In this document: positions 34,468 to 42,146 of the stretch, in pieces
How the letters are laid out: each line of letters begins with the position of its first letter
Position numbering within the stretch: position 1 is the stretch's first letter
Assembly: GCA_900768265.1 (NCBI GenBank)
Contig: CAAGCF010000021.1
Coordinates: forward strand, 1-64,000
Length of the DNA stretch: 64,000 nucleotides
Direction: 5' to 3'
Source: an uncultured Collinsella sp.
Lineage (GTDB): Bacteria; Actinomycetota; Coriobacteriia; Coriobacteriales; Coriobacteriaceae
Program-made: the position numbers and the translations under genes
The notes under the pieces: generated by a model
What the model was told of the DNA's origin: nothing
Databases searched by the model: none
What the model saw: only the letters and a program-made list of their open reading frames with translations

Positions 34468-35426
34468 GCAATGCCCGCTCGACGAAGGCCCATACGGATC
34501 AAGCTGTCACAGACCTGCGGGAACGTCATGTCGTCGGTGTGGCGGATCTCATCCGGATACAGCGACGTATCGGTCATTCCGGGAATGGTATTGGTCTCGA
34601 GGATAACGGGGCCGTCCTCACTCACAATAAAGTCGCTGCGCGAGATACCCAGGCAACCGAGGGCCTTGTGAGCGGCACAGGCAAGCTCCTGAGCGCGAGC
34701 GTAATTCTCGGGTGAAATCTGTGCCGGAATGCGATGGATGTCCGTAGGGTCGACATACTTCACGTCCAGATCGTAGAACTCGCAGTCCTCGGGCTTACGA
34801 ATCTCGACAATCGGCAGGGCGCGCACGTCATCTTCGCCGTATACGCCGACGGTGATCTCGGTACCCTCGATGCACTTCTCGACCAGCACTTTGTCGCCGT
34901 ACTCAAACGCCTTGGCGATTGCCGCGGGCAGCTCGGAGGGCTCACGGACCAGGGAAATGCCATAGCTGGAACCGTTGACGGCCGGCTTCACAAAGCAGCG
35001 CTCGCCACAAACCTCGACGATATGATCGATATCGACTTCATCGCCCACCTCGAGCGCAAGGCCGGGGGCAATGGGAATGCCCGCCTTGGCGTATAGGAGC
35101 TTAGAGACCTCCTTGTCGGCACCGCAGGCGCTGGCAAGTACGCCCGAGGCCGTGTAGGGGATACCCAGGGTCTCCATGGCACCCTGCATGGCGCCATCCT
35201 CACCGCCGGCGCCGTGCATGGCGATAAATGCCACATCGAATCCGCCGGTCGCCATGGTTACCATAAAGTCATCAGCGGCCGTGTCAAGCAGCTCCACCGA
35301 GGTGTAGCCGGCTTCCTTCAGTGCCACCACAACGTTCTTTCCCGAATCGAGCGAGATCTCGCGCTCGGCGGAATGACCGCCCGCCAAGACCGCTACGTGC
35401 ATGTTCTCTAGGCTTTTACCCGGCAT
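34461..35426 (-). CDS. ddl: D-alanine--D-alanine ligase
   Basis: 321 residues with GGAGGAG 7 nt before the ATG. This cytoplasmic ATP-grasp enzyme makes the D-Ala-D-Ala dipeptide of peptidoglycan. Seen are the N-terminal AGGHSAEREISL, the ATP-grasp loop NGSSYGISLV and the C-terminal metal/substrate motif ETNTIPGMTDTSL. The Tyr in VNGSSYG fits ligases that make D-Ala-D-Ala (a Phe-type or lactate-type change is not seen). The downstream helicase gene overlaps it by seven bases. Confidence 0.96.
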   Translation of the reverse strand: MPGKSLENMHVAVLAGGHSAEREISLDSGKNVVVALKEAGYTSVELLDTAADDFMVTMATGGFDVAFIAMHGAGGEDGAMQGAMETLGIPYTASGVLASACGADKEVSKLLYAKAGIPIAPGLALEVGDEVDIDHIVEVCGERCFVKPAVNGSSYGISLVREPSELPAAIAKAFEYGDKVLVEKCIEGTEITVGVYGEDDVRALPIVEIRKPEDCEFYDLDVKYVDPTDIHRIPAQISPENYARAQELACAAHKALGCLGISRSDFIVSEDGPVILETNTIPGMTDTSLYPDEIRHTDDMTFPQVCDSLIRMGLRRAGIAC

Positions 35427-35511
35427 GGGCAGACTCCTCCTCTATAATTTCTGCAGCTGATACCATATTGTAGCGATACCCTCTACGTTTCCCCAAAATC
35501 GAAAGGCTTCC

Positions 35512-36564
35512 ATGAATCCCAGGACTAAATCTCAGGACATTCGCGACTTGAGCCAAAACGATATTCGCGAGCTCGTGGCCGAACTTGGCCAGCCCGCCTT
35601 CCGCGCGAAGCAGCTCATCGAATGGGTCTTTGAGAAGAACGTTTGTTCGTTTGACGATATGACCAACCTTCCCAAGGCTTTCCGTGAGCAGCTTAAAGAG
35701 GCTTTTGCCTTTGATACGCCGACTGAACTCACCAAGCAGGTTTCCAAAGATGGCTCGCGCAAGTATCTGCTCGAGTACCACGATGGCATTTCCGTCGAGA
35801 CTGTCGGCATGCCCCGTCGTAACAAACTTTCCGTCTGCGTTTCCACCCAGGCAGGCTGCGGCATGGGCTGCGCCTTTTGCGCTACCGGTCTCAACGGCCT
35901 CAAGCGCTCTCTGACCGCTCAAGAGATCGTCGACCAGGTGCTTCATGTATCCAACGACTTTGGCGAGCGTGCCACGAGCGTTGTCTTCATGGGCCAGGGC
36001 GAGCCGTTTGCCAACTACGACGAGGTTCTCAAGGCGCTGCGCATCCTCAACGACCCCGATGGCATCGGTATCGGCGCCCGTCACCTCACCGTCTCTACCA
36101 GCGGCGTTATTCCCGGTATTCGCAAATTTGCCGACATCCCCGAGCAGTTCACACTTGCCGTTTCCCTGCATGCCGCCATCCAGTCGACGCGCAATAAGCT
36201 TATGCCCGGTGTTAAGAAGTACACGCTGCTCCGCCTTCACGAGGCGCTTCAGCTCTACACCGAGAAGACTGGCCGCCGCCCGACCTATGAGTATGCCATG
36301 ATCGAAGGCGTCAACGATACGAATCCTGAGATGCAGGCACTCTGCGACTTCTGCGAGGGAACGCTGTGTCACGTTAACCTGATTCAGCTTAACGACATCG
36401 AGGGCAGCCCGCTCAAGCCGTCTCCGATTCATAAGGTTGAGGATCTTCAGCGCCGCCTTGAGTCTCGTGGCATCGAGACCACGATCCGTAATTCTCGCGG
36501 CAATGATATTGATGCCGCCTGCGGTCAGCTGAAGCAACGTTTCAAGGTACAGAAGAACGCATAG
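35512..36564 (+). CDS. rlmN: 23S rRNA (adenine2503-C2)-methyltransferase
   Basis: 350 residues. This radical-SAM enzyme methylates A2503 of 23S rRNA and A37 of some tRNAs. The 4Fe-4S cysteines are Cys116, Cys120 and Cys123 (CGMGCAFC). The methyl-carrying catalytic Cys337 lies in NDIDAACGQL. It is transcribed divergently from ddl and ends at a strong terminator. Codon use is less GC-biased than in many neighbours. Confidence 0.97.
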   Translation: MNPRTKSQDIRDLSQNDIRELVAELGQPAFRAKQLIEWVFEKNVCSFDDMTNLPKAFREQLKEAFAFDTPTELTKQVSKDGSRKYLLEYHDGISVETVGMPRRNKLSVCVSTQAGCGMGCAFCATGLNGLKRSLTAQEIVDQVLHVSNDFGERATSVVFMGQGEPFANYDEVLKALRILNDPDGIGIGARHLTVSTSGVIPGIRKFADIPEQFTLAVSLHAAIQSTRNKLMPGVKKYTLLRLHEALQLYTEKTGRRPTYEYAMIEGVNDTNPEMQALCDFCEGTLCHVNLIQLNDIEGSPLKPSPIHKVEDLQRRLESRGIETTIRNSRGNDIDAACGQLKQRFKVQKNA

Positions 36565-36583
36565 GGGAGTCTGTGCCCCATAA

Positions 36584-36599
36584 CGTTTCATGTGAAACA
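36584..36599. other. parS-like site (degenerate)
   Basis: CGTTTCATGTGAAACA matches the parS consensus TGTTTCACGTGAAACA at 14 of 16 positions. It lies between rlmN and its terminator, about 2 kb from the main parS cluster. Confidence 0.6.
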
Positions 36600-36603
36600 T
36601 CCG

Positions 36604-36640
36604 ACAGCCCCGGTTGCAGATAATGCAACCGGGGCTGTTT
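36604..36640 (+). terminator. rlmN terminator
   Basis: A perfect 15-bp stem (36604-36618 with 36624-36638) and a 5-nt loop followed by a T-rich tract. Confidence 0.92.
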
Positions 36641-36698
36641 CATTTGTTTTCATACTAATAGATTTGATTTACGTAAGCTTAGTTTTTAGCCAAAATAA

Positions 36699-36732
36699 GG
36701 GGTCCATGTCTCGTGTATCAGACAAGGACCCC
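36699..36732 (-). terminator. Terminator of the parAB operon
   Basis: Stem GGGGTCC/GGACCCC (36699-36705 with 36726-36732), extended inward by TGTCT/AGACA, with a T-rich stretch downstream on the minus strand. Confidence 0.8.
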
Positions 36733-36761
36733 CTCAAAACAGGCAAGTAATTGTTAGGTAC

Positions 36762-37016
36762 CTAATAACCAACATTTTCCCACTGATGGTTAACCCAGTC
36801 TTGGTTAATCTTTGGATTCTTAGTCACCTGAGCAGTGCGCATAGCGACATCTTCGGTCATCACATCCATTTTCTTTTTAGATGTATCGACGATATCCTGA
36901 GCTCCGCGCAGCAGTCGACCGCGCAGTTCATCATCTGTTGCAAGCTTATACCCCGCAAAAGCACTAGCCGCAACGGTGGTCGCCAACGCAATGGCCGCGA
37001 GAATCTTATTCTTCAT
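36762..37016 (-). CDS. Small membrane-anchored protein of the parAB operon
   Basis: 84 residues from the ATG at 37016, chosen because AGGAGG lies 6 nt upstream and inside the end of parB. An N-terminal hydrophobic segment (about 5-22, IALATTVAASAFAGY) is followed by a charged helix with several Lys/Asp residues (about 28-60). It may be a membrane-tethered or YtxH-like small protein. The coupling with parB suggests co-expression, but no role can be stated. Confidence 0.75.
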   Translation of the reverse strand: MKNKILAAIALATTVAASAFAGYKLATDDELRGRLLRGAQDIVDTSKKKMDVMTEDVAMRTAQVTKNPKINQDWVNHQWENVGY

Positions 37017-37911
37017 CCTGATCCTCCTGCCCAAATTGAATCATTTCGCCAAGAATACGGGAGAGCTCTTCTTCGTCTTTGAACTCGATTTCAATTTTGT
37101 TCTTGCCGCGCGAGCTCTTCACGCGTACGTTCGTGTTGAATACTTGACGAAGTACTCGAGCGGCCTTTTTAAATGACTGAGGTGTTGCTGGTCTCGGAGT
37201 CCTTGGCGTCTCTCCGGCAGAAAACAACGGAGCAAGATTTTCTGTCGCTCTAACGGAAAGACCCTCCGCGACAACTTTCTCAGCAAGTCGAATCCTGGCA
37301 TCTTCATATGGAACTGCGAGAATTGCTCTCGCATGGCCCGCAGTAAGTTTGCCCTCGAAAATCATCTGCTGTACGACTTCTGGAAGATCTAACAAACGAA
37401 GTGAATTTGTAATTGCAGAACGAGACTTACTGACAGCCTTTGATAATGCCTCCTGCGTCATGCCGCTGGCATCAATGAGCTGACGATAACCCTTCGCCTC
37501 TTCGACGGGATTCAAATCAGAACGCTGAAGATTTTCGATAAGAGCAAGAGCGAGCATTTCCTCATCATTAACTTCTTTAATGATGACAGGCAGTTCTTCA
37601 AGACCAGCAAGCTTTGACGCCTGGTAACGACGCTCACCTGCGATAATCTCATAGCCGTTTCCATGTTTGCGAACCAAAAGCGGCTGCAAAACGCCGTGTT
37701 CTTGGATTGACTCGCTCAACTCGCGAAGTTCAGTTTCGTTAAAGTGTATTCGAGGCTGATTAGGGTTGGGAACGATATCCTCAATGGGCAGTTTTGTTTC
37801 AGAAGCGGCTTTTGAAGCCGATGCAGCCGAACCACCAGTCTCATACTCGGCCTCTGAGACCAAAGCATTGAGTCCACGTCCCAATCCGCCACGTTTCTTT
37901 GCACTAGGCAC
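37006..37911 (-). CDS. parB: Chromosome-partitioning protein ParB
   Basis: 301 residues starting with GTG, eight bases inside the parA 3' end. ParB binds parS, loads as a CTP-dependent clamp and spreads, and with ParA segregates origins. Seen are the NPNQPR and GERRYQA motifs of the N-terminal CTPase domain, the helix-turn-helix around MTQEALSKAVSKSRSAITNS, and a C-terminal dimerisation region with lysines. Three good parS sites lie upstream of parA. Confidence 0.97.
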   Translation of the reverse strand: MPSAKKRGGLGRGLNALVSEAEYETGGSAASASKAASETKLPIEDIVPNPNQPRIHFNETELRELSESIQEHGVLQPLLVRKHGNGYEIIAGERRYQASKLAGLEELPVIIKEVNDEEMLALALIENLQRSDLNPVEEAKGYRQLIDASGMTQEALSKAVSKSRSAITNSLRLLDLPEVVQQMIFEGKLTAGHARAILAVPYEDARIRLAEKVVAEGLSVRATENLAPLFSAGETPRTPRPATPQSFKKAARVLRQVFNTNVRVKSSRGKNKIEIEFKDEEELSRILGEMIQFGQEDQDEE

Positions 37912-38704
37912 GCTTGATCACCTCTTTTGCAAGGTTCATATACGCTTTTGCACCCTTATTTTGAGGCGCATAGGTAATTACTGGTTCTCCAAAAGACGGA
38001 GCTTCGGAAATTTTAACCGTACGAGGGATCAGAGTCTTAAACGCCTTATCACCAAAGTACGATTGAACCTCCTCAACAACCTGATTTGACAGGGAAGTAC
38101 GCGAGTCATACATGGTCATAAGCACGCCATAGGTGTCTAAGCCCTTGTTCAGACGTGATTTGACCATCTTCATTGACTCAAGCAGCTTCGTAACTCCTTC
38201 GAGTGCGTAATACTCACACTGGATCGGAATCAAAACGCTGTCTGCTGCGGTCAAAGCGTTGATTGTAAGCAGGCCGAGCGAAGGAGGGCAGTCAATGAAA
38301 ATAAAATCGAACTCGTCCTGAATCGGTTCAAGCAAATCTTTAAGGCGGGTTTCACGAGCAATTGCGCTTACGAGCTCAATTTCGGCGCCTGCAAGCTGAA
38401 TTGTAGCCGGAATAACGAATACCTTTTTGCAATTTGTATCAAGAACAAGCGACTCTGCCGGCACATCATTCAACAATGCATCATAGATGCAGTGCTCAAG
38501 GTCTTCCTTTTCAATTCCAAATCCGCTGGTGCTGTTTCCCTGCGGATCAAAATCGACAATCAGTGTCTTGCGACCCTGCTCACCCAGTGCTGCTGCAAGG
38601 TTTACAGCCGTCGTTGACTTACCGACGCCGCCTTTCTGGTTGATGATTGCAATAATACGCGTGTCTTTTGCGCTCTTCGAACGCTTAACGTCGCGAAATC
38701 CCAC
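37904..38704 (-). CDS. parA: Chromosome-partitioning ATPase ParA (Soj)
   Basis: 266 residues beginning at GTG with AGGAGG 5-6 nt upstream. It has the deviant Walker A (KGGVGKST, near residue 24), the Walker B region FIFIDCPPSL and the PRTVKISEAPSFG segment typical of Soj. It dimerises on ATP and binds DNA non-specifically; ParB stimulates its ATPase. It is encoded just downstream of the parS cluster. Confidence 0.97.
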   Translation of the reverse strand: MGFRDVKRSKSAKDTRIIAIINQKGGVGKSTTAVNLAAALGEQGRKTLIVDFDPQGNSTSGFGIEKEDLEHCIYDALLNDVPAESLVLDTNCKKVFVIPATIQLAGAEIELVSAIARETRLKDLLEPIQDEFDFIFIDCPPSLGLLTINALTAADSVLIPIQCEYYALEGVTKLLESMKMVKSRLNKGLDTYGVLMTMYDSRTSLSNQVVEEVQSYFGDKAFKTLIPRTVKISEAPSFGEPVITYAPQNKGAKAYMNLAKEVIKRA

Positions 38705-38743
38705 GGTCCCTCCTGGTGTGTATTAAAGCTGTCAAACGGAGGA

Positions 38744-38837
38744 TGTTTCACGTGAAACATTCCGATTCAAAATCAACCGCCATGTTTCACATGAAACACT
38801 GCAAGTTGTTACTATCCATTATGTTTCACGTGAAACA
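38744..38837. other. Cluster of three parS sites
   Basis: Perfect TGTTTCACGTGAAACA at 38744-38759 and 38822-38837, and a one-base variant (CACATG centre) at 38783-38798. Spacings are 39 bp each. The cluster fills the whole rsmG-parA gap, so bound ParB could also affect parAB transcription. Confidence 0.95.
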
Positions 38838-38838
38838 T

Positions 38839-39576
38839 CTAGGCAAGCGGATTCTTCTTTGCCATGCCATTTGCACGAGGCAATGAAACAGATGCTGGAT
38901 GAGTCTTTTTAAGAACAATGAACTCCCTGTGGCCCAAGCCCTCAGGCAAATCGATTGCGTCATTCAGAAGCAAAGTGAAGCCGCAGATCTTAGCTGCTGA
39001 CATGCCGGAAGCAAGCTCCTCATCCGATGGGTTACCCTTCGTGATAACAAATAGTCCTCCATCCTTGAGGTATGGAGCCGCATACTCAACAAGAATCGGT
39101 AGAGGGGCCAGTGCGCGGGCGGTTACAACAGAGAACTGCTTCTTATGGCTTCGAGCATATTCTTCAAGTCGATCATGAACTGCATGACCATATTTCAATC
39201 CAAGAGCATGAACAAAAGAATTGACAGCATCAACCTTCTTGCCAACAGAGTCAATATAAGTAGCTTTACGATGAGTGGTTATCGTTAATGGAATACCAGG
39301 GAAGCCCGCACCTGTTCCCATATCGAGCAAAGCTCCCTCAGGAGCCTTATTGATATAAGGGAGCAAAACAAGTGAGTCGAGGATATGAAGTACAGCAGCA
39401 TCTTCTACGTTAAGAATACGGGTGAGATTGGTTGTCTTATTTGTTTCCAGAACCAAATCCAAATGCTGAATACATTTCCTTAGCTCAGCATCAGTTACGC
39501 TCAATGAATAATCTTTGCAATAGGAAGTTAGGCGACTCAGCATCTGGTCAGCCTGCAGATCTGTAAGCACAAACAA
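38839..39576 (-). CDS. rsmG: 16S rRNA (guanine527-N7)-methyltransferase
   Basis: About 245 residues. It methylates G527 of 16S rRNA; the SAM-binding motif LLDMGTGAGFPGIPL lies near residue 75-90, followed by DSVGKKVDAVN and the VVTARALAPL strand. The exact start is uncertain: a TTG at 39576 has AAGGAG at 6 nt and a GTG at 39570 is equally possible. The open frame extends to 39624 but would then begin inside a terminator. It is a standard gene in the origin-proximal cluster. Confidence 0.93.
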   Translation of the reverse strand: MFVLTDLQADQMLSRLTSYCKDYSLSVTDAELRKCIQHLDLVLETNKTTNLTRILNVEDAAVLHILDSLVLLPYINKAPEGALLDMGTGAGFPGIPLTITTHRKATYIDSVGKKVDAVNSFVHALGLKYGHAVHDRLEEYARSHKKQFSVVTARALAPLPILVEYAAPYLKDGGLFVITKGNPSDEELASGMSAAKICGFTLLLNDAIDLPEGLGHREFIVLKKTHPASVSLPRANGMAKKNPLA

Positions 39577-39623
39577 CAGAAGCTCCTTTCTGACAAAAAT
39601 CAGTGTATCGAGAACTTTTGACA

Positions 39624-39653
39624 AAAAAAGGGGACGTGGAAACCACGCCCCCT
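39624..39653 (-). terminator. Terminator after jag
   Basis: An 11-bp stem with one mismatch (39630-39639 with 39643-39652) followed on the minus strand by seven T residues. Confidence 0.85.
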
Positions 39654-39672
39654 TAGCATAATCTCGAGTAGA

Positions 39673-40242
39673 TTATCGAGCAACAATCACCACATGGCGA
39701 TCAGGGTCAGAGCCCTCAGAATGGGTATCGACGGCATCATTGCCACGAAGTGCAATATGAACGAGTCGGCGCTCATAGGCATTCATGGGCGGAAGCGAAA
39801 CACTCTTATGAGTACGGATGGCGCGCTCGGCGGCAGACTGAGCCATAGAGGCAACCTTGTCCTGACGACGGCTCTTGTAGCCCTCAACGTCAACCACAAC
39901 CGGATACCTAAAACCAAGCTTGCGACTCACCAGCAAAGAGAACATAACCTGAAGGGCATCAAGGGTACGACCGTGGCGGCCAATGAGAACAGCAAGATCA
40001 GGAGCCGTAACATCCAAAATCAGCTCACCCTCGTCGCCCTCGTACTCATCAATAGGAGAGTTGGCGGCATCGAAGTGCGAAAGGATGGAACGCAGAATGG
40101 AAATCGCAACATCGGCAATGGTGTCGAGCTCCTCATCGGTCAGCTCTTCACCGGCCTTGTAGCGCTGTGCAATCTCGGGATAATCGCCCGCAATCTGCGG
40201 GGCAACCTCCTCAAGCATATCCTCGATGATCTCTTCAGACAT
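39673..40242 (-). CDS. khpB: RNA-binding protein Jag/KhpB (KH-R3H)
   Basis: 189 residues from the ATG at 40242 (GGAG upstream). It has the KH domain with the GRHGRTLDALQ loop (about 95-105) and a C-terminal R3H domain (NAYERRLVHIALRG). KhpB acts with KhpA as an RNA chaperone linked to cell division and envelope growth in Gram-positives. The N-terminal Jag_N domain seen in some homologues is absent; an acidic helical region replaces it. It is encoded directly after yidC, as in most Gram-positives. Confidence 0.93.
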   Translation of the reverse strand: MSEEIIEDMLEEVAPQIAGDYPEIAQRYKAGEELTDEELDTIADVAISILRSILSHFDAANSPIDEYEGDEGELILDVTAPDLAVLIGRHGRTLDALQVMFSLLVSRKLGFRYPVVVDVEGYKSRRQDKVASMAQSAAERAIRTHKSVSLPPMNAYERRLVHIALRGNDAVDTHSEGSDPDRHVVIVAR

Positions 40243-40287
40243 AACGTACTCCAAAAGTTAGGTACCTAAATAAGATTGATATCCCGA

Positions 40288-41058
40288 CTACTTCTTCTTG
40301 TGCGGACGCGGCTTCTTCTCGCGACGGGTAACCTCGACCTGCAGCGGAGCGTTCTTGAGGCGCTCCTCCTCATCGGCCTTAGCCTTGTCGATAACCTTCT
40401 GCGTCACGAAGATCTGCTGGATAACCTGCCAGGCAGAGGACACGTCGTAGTACAGCAGAACGCCGACGGGCAGGCTCCAGCCCATCCAAAGCATCATGAC
40501 GGTCATGACGACGGCCATCATGCGCATGCTCTGGGCCTGCTGACCAGTCTGATTGCGTGACATATACAGCTGCGGAATCAGGGTCAAGACAGCAAACAGA
40601 ATCAGGCAAACCAGCGCAGGCAGCGCAACCATAAAGCCATCGGCAAAGGAAGCGCTCGGCGTGGTGGTCAGGTCGGGCAGGATGTTGAAGAACGAGAACG
40701 TGCCGTCGCTAAAGTAGTTCGGCAGGTTACGCAGCAGCGTAAACAGGGCGAACAGGACAGGCATCTGGATCAACAGCGGCAGACAACCAGCCATGGGGTT
40801 GAACTTGTTCTCGCTGTAGAACTTCTGCATCTCCTCGGCCTGACGCTGGGGATCGTCGGCGTAACGCTCCTGGATCTCGAGCATCTTGGGCTGCAGCACC
40901 TGCATGCGAGCCGTCGACTTGGTCGACTTGAGCATAAGCGGCGTCAGCAGCAGACGGATGATGACCACCAGGATGATGATGGACAGGCCCCAGTCGACCG
41001 CAAAGGTCTGGATGAGCTTGAGCAGCTCGAAAAGGATGTTAACGATCCAATCCCACAT
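40288..41058 (-). CDS. yidC: Membrane protein insertase YidC/Oxa1
   Basis: 256 residues with about five transmembrane segments and no large periplasmic domain, the Gram-positive type. The core starts with DWGLSIIILVVIIRLLLTP, whose Arg is the conserved hydrophilic-groove residue, and contains GCLPLLIQMPVLFALF. The C-terminal tail is basic (RREKKPRPHKKK) and probably contacts ribosomes. It inserts membrane proteins alone or with SecYEG. It sits in the rpmH-rnpA-yidD-yidC-jag cluster. Confidence 0.96.
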   Translation of the reverse strand: MWDWIVNILFELLKLIQTFAVDWGLSIIILVVIIRLLLTPLMLKSTKSTARMQVLQPKMLEIQERYADDPQRQAEEMQKFYSENKFNPMAGCLPLLIQMPVLFALFTLLRNLPNYFSDGTFSFFNILPDLTTTPSASFADGFMVALPALVCLILFAVLTLIPQLYMSRNQTGQQAQSMRMMAVVMTVMMLWMGWSLPVGVLLYYDVSSAWQVIQQIFVTQKVIDKAKADEEERLKNAPLQVEVTRREKKPRPHKKK

Positions 41059-41087
41059 GTAAGTTTTCCTCCGATAGCGAGTGCCCG

Positions 41088-41312
41088 CTAAGGCACAGGG
41101 TCATAACCGCCGACGTGCAGGGGATTGCAGCGAGCGATGCGCCTCACGGCAAGCCAGCAGCCTCTCAAAACACCGTACTTCTCAATCGCCTGGATAGCGT
41201 ATTGCGAGCACGTTGGGTAATAAATGCAGGCGTCAGGCAATAAGGGCGAAATAACCTGTTGATATATGCGAATAGGAGCGATGGCAACACGTCGCAAAAC
41301 GTGGTTGCTCAT
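41088..41312 (-). CDS. yidD: Membrane protein insertion efficiency factor YidD
   Basis: 74 residues with the family pattern RIYQQVISPLLPDACIYYPTCSQYAIQAIEKYG and GYDPVP at the C-terminus, given here in parts: ISPLLPDAC, PTCSQYA, CNPLHVGGYDPVP. It helps YidC-dependent insertion at the inner face of the membrane. The start overlaps the rnpA stop by four bases. Confidence 0.95.
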   Translation of the reverse strand: MSNHVLRRVAIAPIRIYQQVISPLLPDACIYYPTCSQYAIQAIEKYGVLRGCWLAVRRIARCNPLHVGGYDPVP

Positions 41313-41647
41313 CGCTCCTCCCCGGCAACGCCGGCGCGTTTCATAAGCGAACGCAATGCCTTGTCCATCTCCTGCGGCGAGGAAACCCTCGTCTTGGGAG
41401 TCGCGAACAAGATGATGTCATAACCCACAACGGGAAATCCACAGCTGCGGGCGGCCTCGCGCATCACACGCTTAGATCGGTTGCGCACAACGGCACAACC
41501 GAGTCGTTTAGCACCAACGAAGGCGACCCTTCCGGAGTCGCCTTCGCCAACCGATTCACATATGGTCATTCGAATCAGAGGGTGATTGAAACGACGCCCC
41601 TGACTGAACACATGCTCGAAATCTTGCCGAGACTTAATAGTCTTCAT
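41309..41647 (-). CDS. rnpA: Ribonuclease P protein component
   Basis: 112 residues, with the RNR signature present as KRLGCAVVRNRSKRVMREA (about 47-65). It binds RNase P RNA and helps it process tRNA 5' ends. It lies 20 bp after rpmH and overlaps yidD, the usual order. Confidence 0.95.
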   Translation of the reverse strand: MKTIKSRQDFEHVFSQGRRFNHPLIRMTICESVGEGDSGRVAFVGAKRLGCAVVRNRSKRVMREAARSCGFPVVGYDIILFATPKTRVSSPQEMDKALRSLMKRAGVAGEER

Positions 41648-41667
41648 GCGAGATGTGTGTATCGCTG

Positions 41668-41802
41668 CTAGACAGTGAGACGCTTGCGGCCCTTGGCGCG
41701 ACGACGGGCGAGCACGGCACGACCACCCTTAGTGGCCATACGGGCACGGAAGCCATGGGTCTTGGCACGCTTACGCTTATTAGGCTGATACGTACGCTTC
41801 AT
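41668..41802 (-). CDS. rpmH: 50S ribosomal protein L34
   Basis: 44 residues from the ATG at 41802 with AGGAGGAA upstream. The sequence begins MKRTYQPNKRKRAKTHGFR and is strongly basic, as for all L34 proteins. It is the first gene of the leftward cluster from the origin. Confidence 0.97.
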   Translation of the reverse strand: MKRTYQPNKRKRAKTHGFRARMATKGGRAVLARRRAKGRKRLTV

Positions 41803-41873
41803 CTTAAGTTCCTCCTGCTGCATTTCGAGTGTCCGCGGGGCGCGGACGCAGATATAGACACGTGAGCTTGAAG

Positions 41874-41903
41874 ATTGTAGGGAAATCAATGTTCAAATGT
41901 CAA
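41874..41903 (-). promoter_or_regulatory. rpmH promoter
   Basis: On the minus strand TTGACA (41898-41903), an 18-bp spacer and TACAAT (41874-41879), about 72 bp ahead of the rpmH start codon. Confidence 0.8.
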
Positions 41904-42146
41904 GAAATCAAAGGTAAAAGGTTGCAAAGAGTACACGGTTCCCCCATAAGCAAAACCTGCACTTGAGGCCGCAGGCAACTTTTCACGAAATTTCATCGCG
42001 TTTTCAACAGGTCGTGTTGGAAATGTTGAGAACTTTTCGTCCGTTTTCCAAAGTTTTCAACAGGTTTTGAAAACTTGTCGAAAGATGAGAAACATTGCGC
42101 GGTGAGCTACTATTTGTTCAAAACCTTTTGAAAGATTGCGAGCGGC
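41904..42146. other. Left part of the origin region with DnaA-box-like motifs
   Basis: This non-coding stretch contains TTTTCAACA at 42001-42009 and 42054-42062, the inverted forms TGTTGGAAA (42015-42023) and TGTTGAGAA (42024-42032), and a block GAAAACTTGTCGAAA (42068-42082) that recurs downstream of dnaA at 45234. TTTTCAACA differs from the E. coli box TTATCCACA at two positions. The promoter of the ATPase gene must lie here too, but I cannot define it. Confidence 0.6.
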
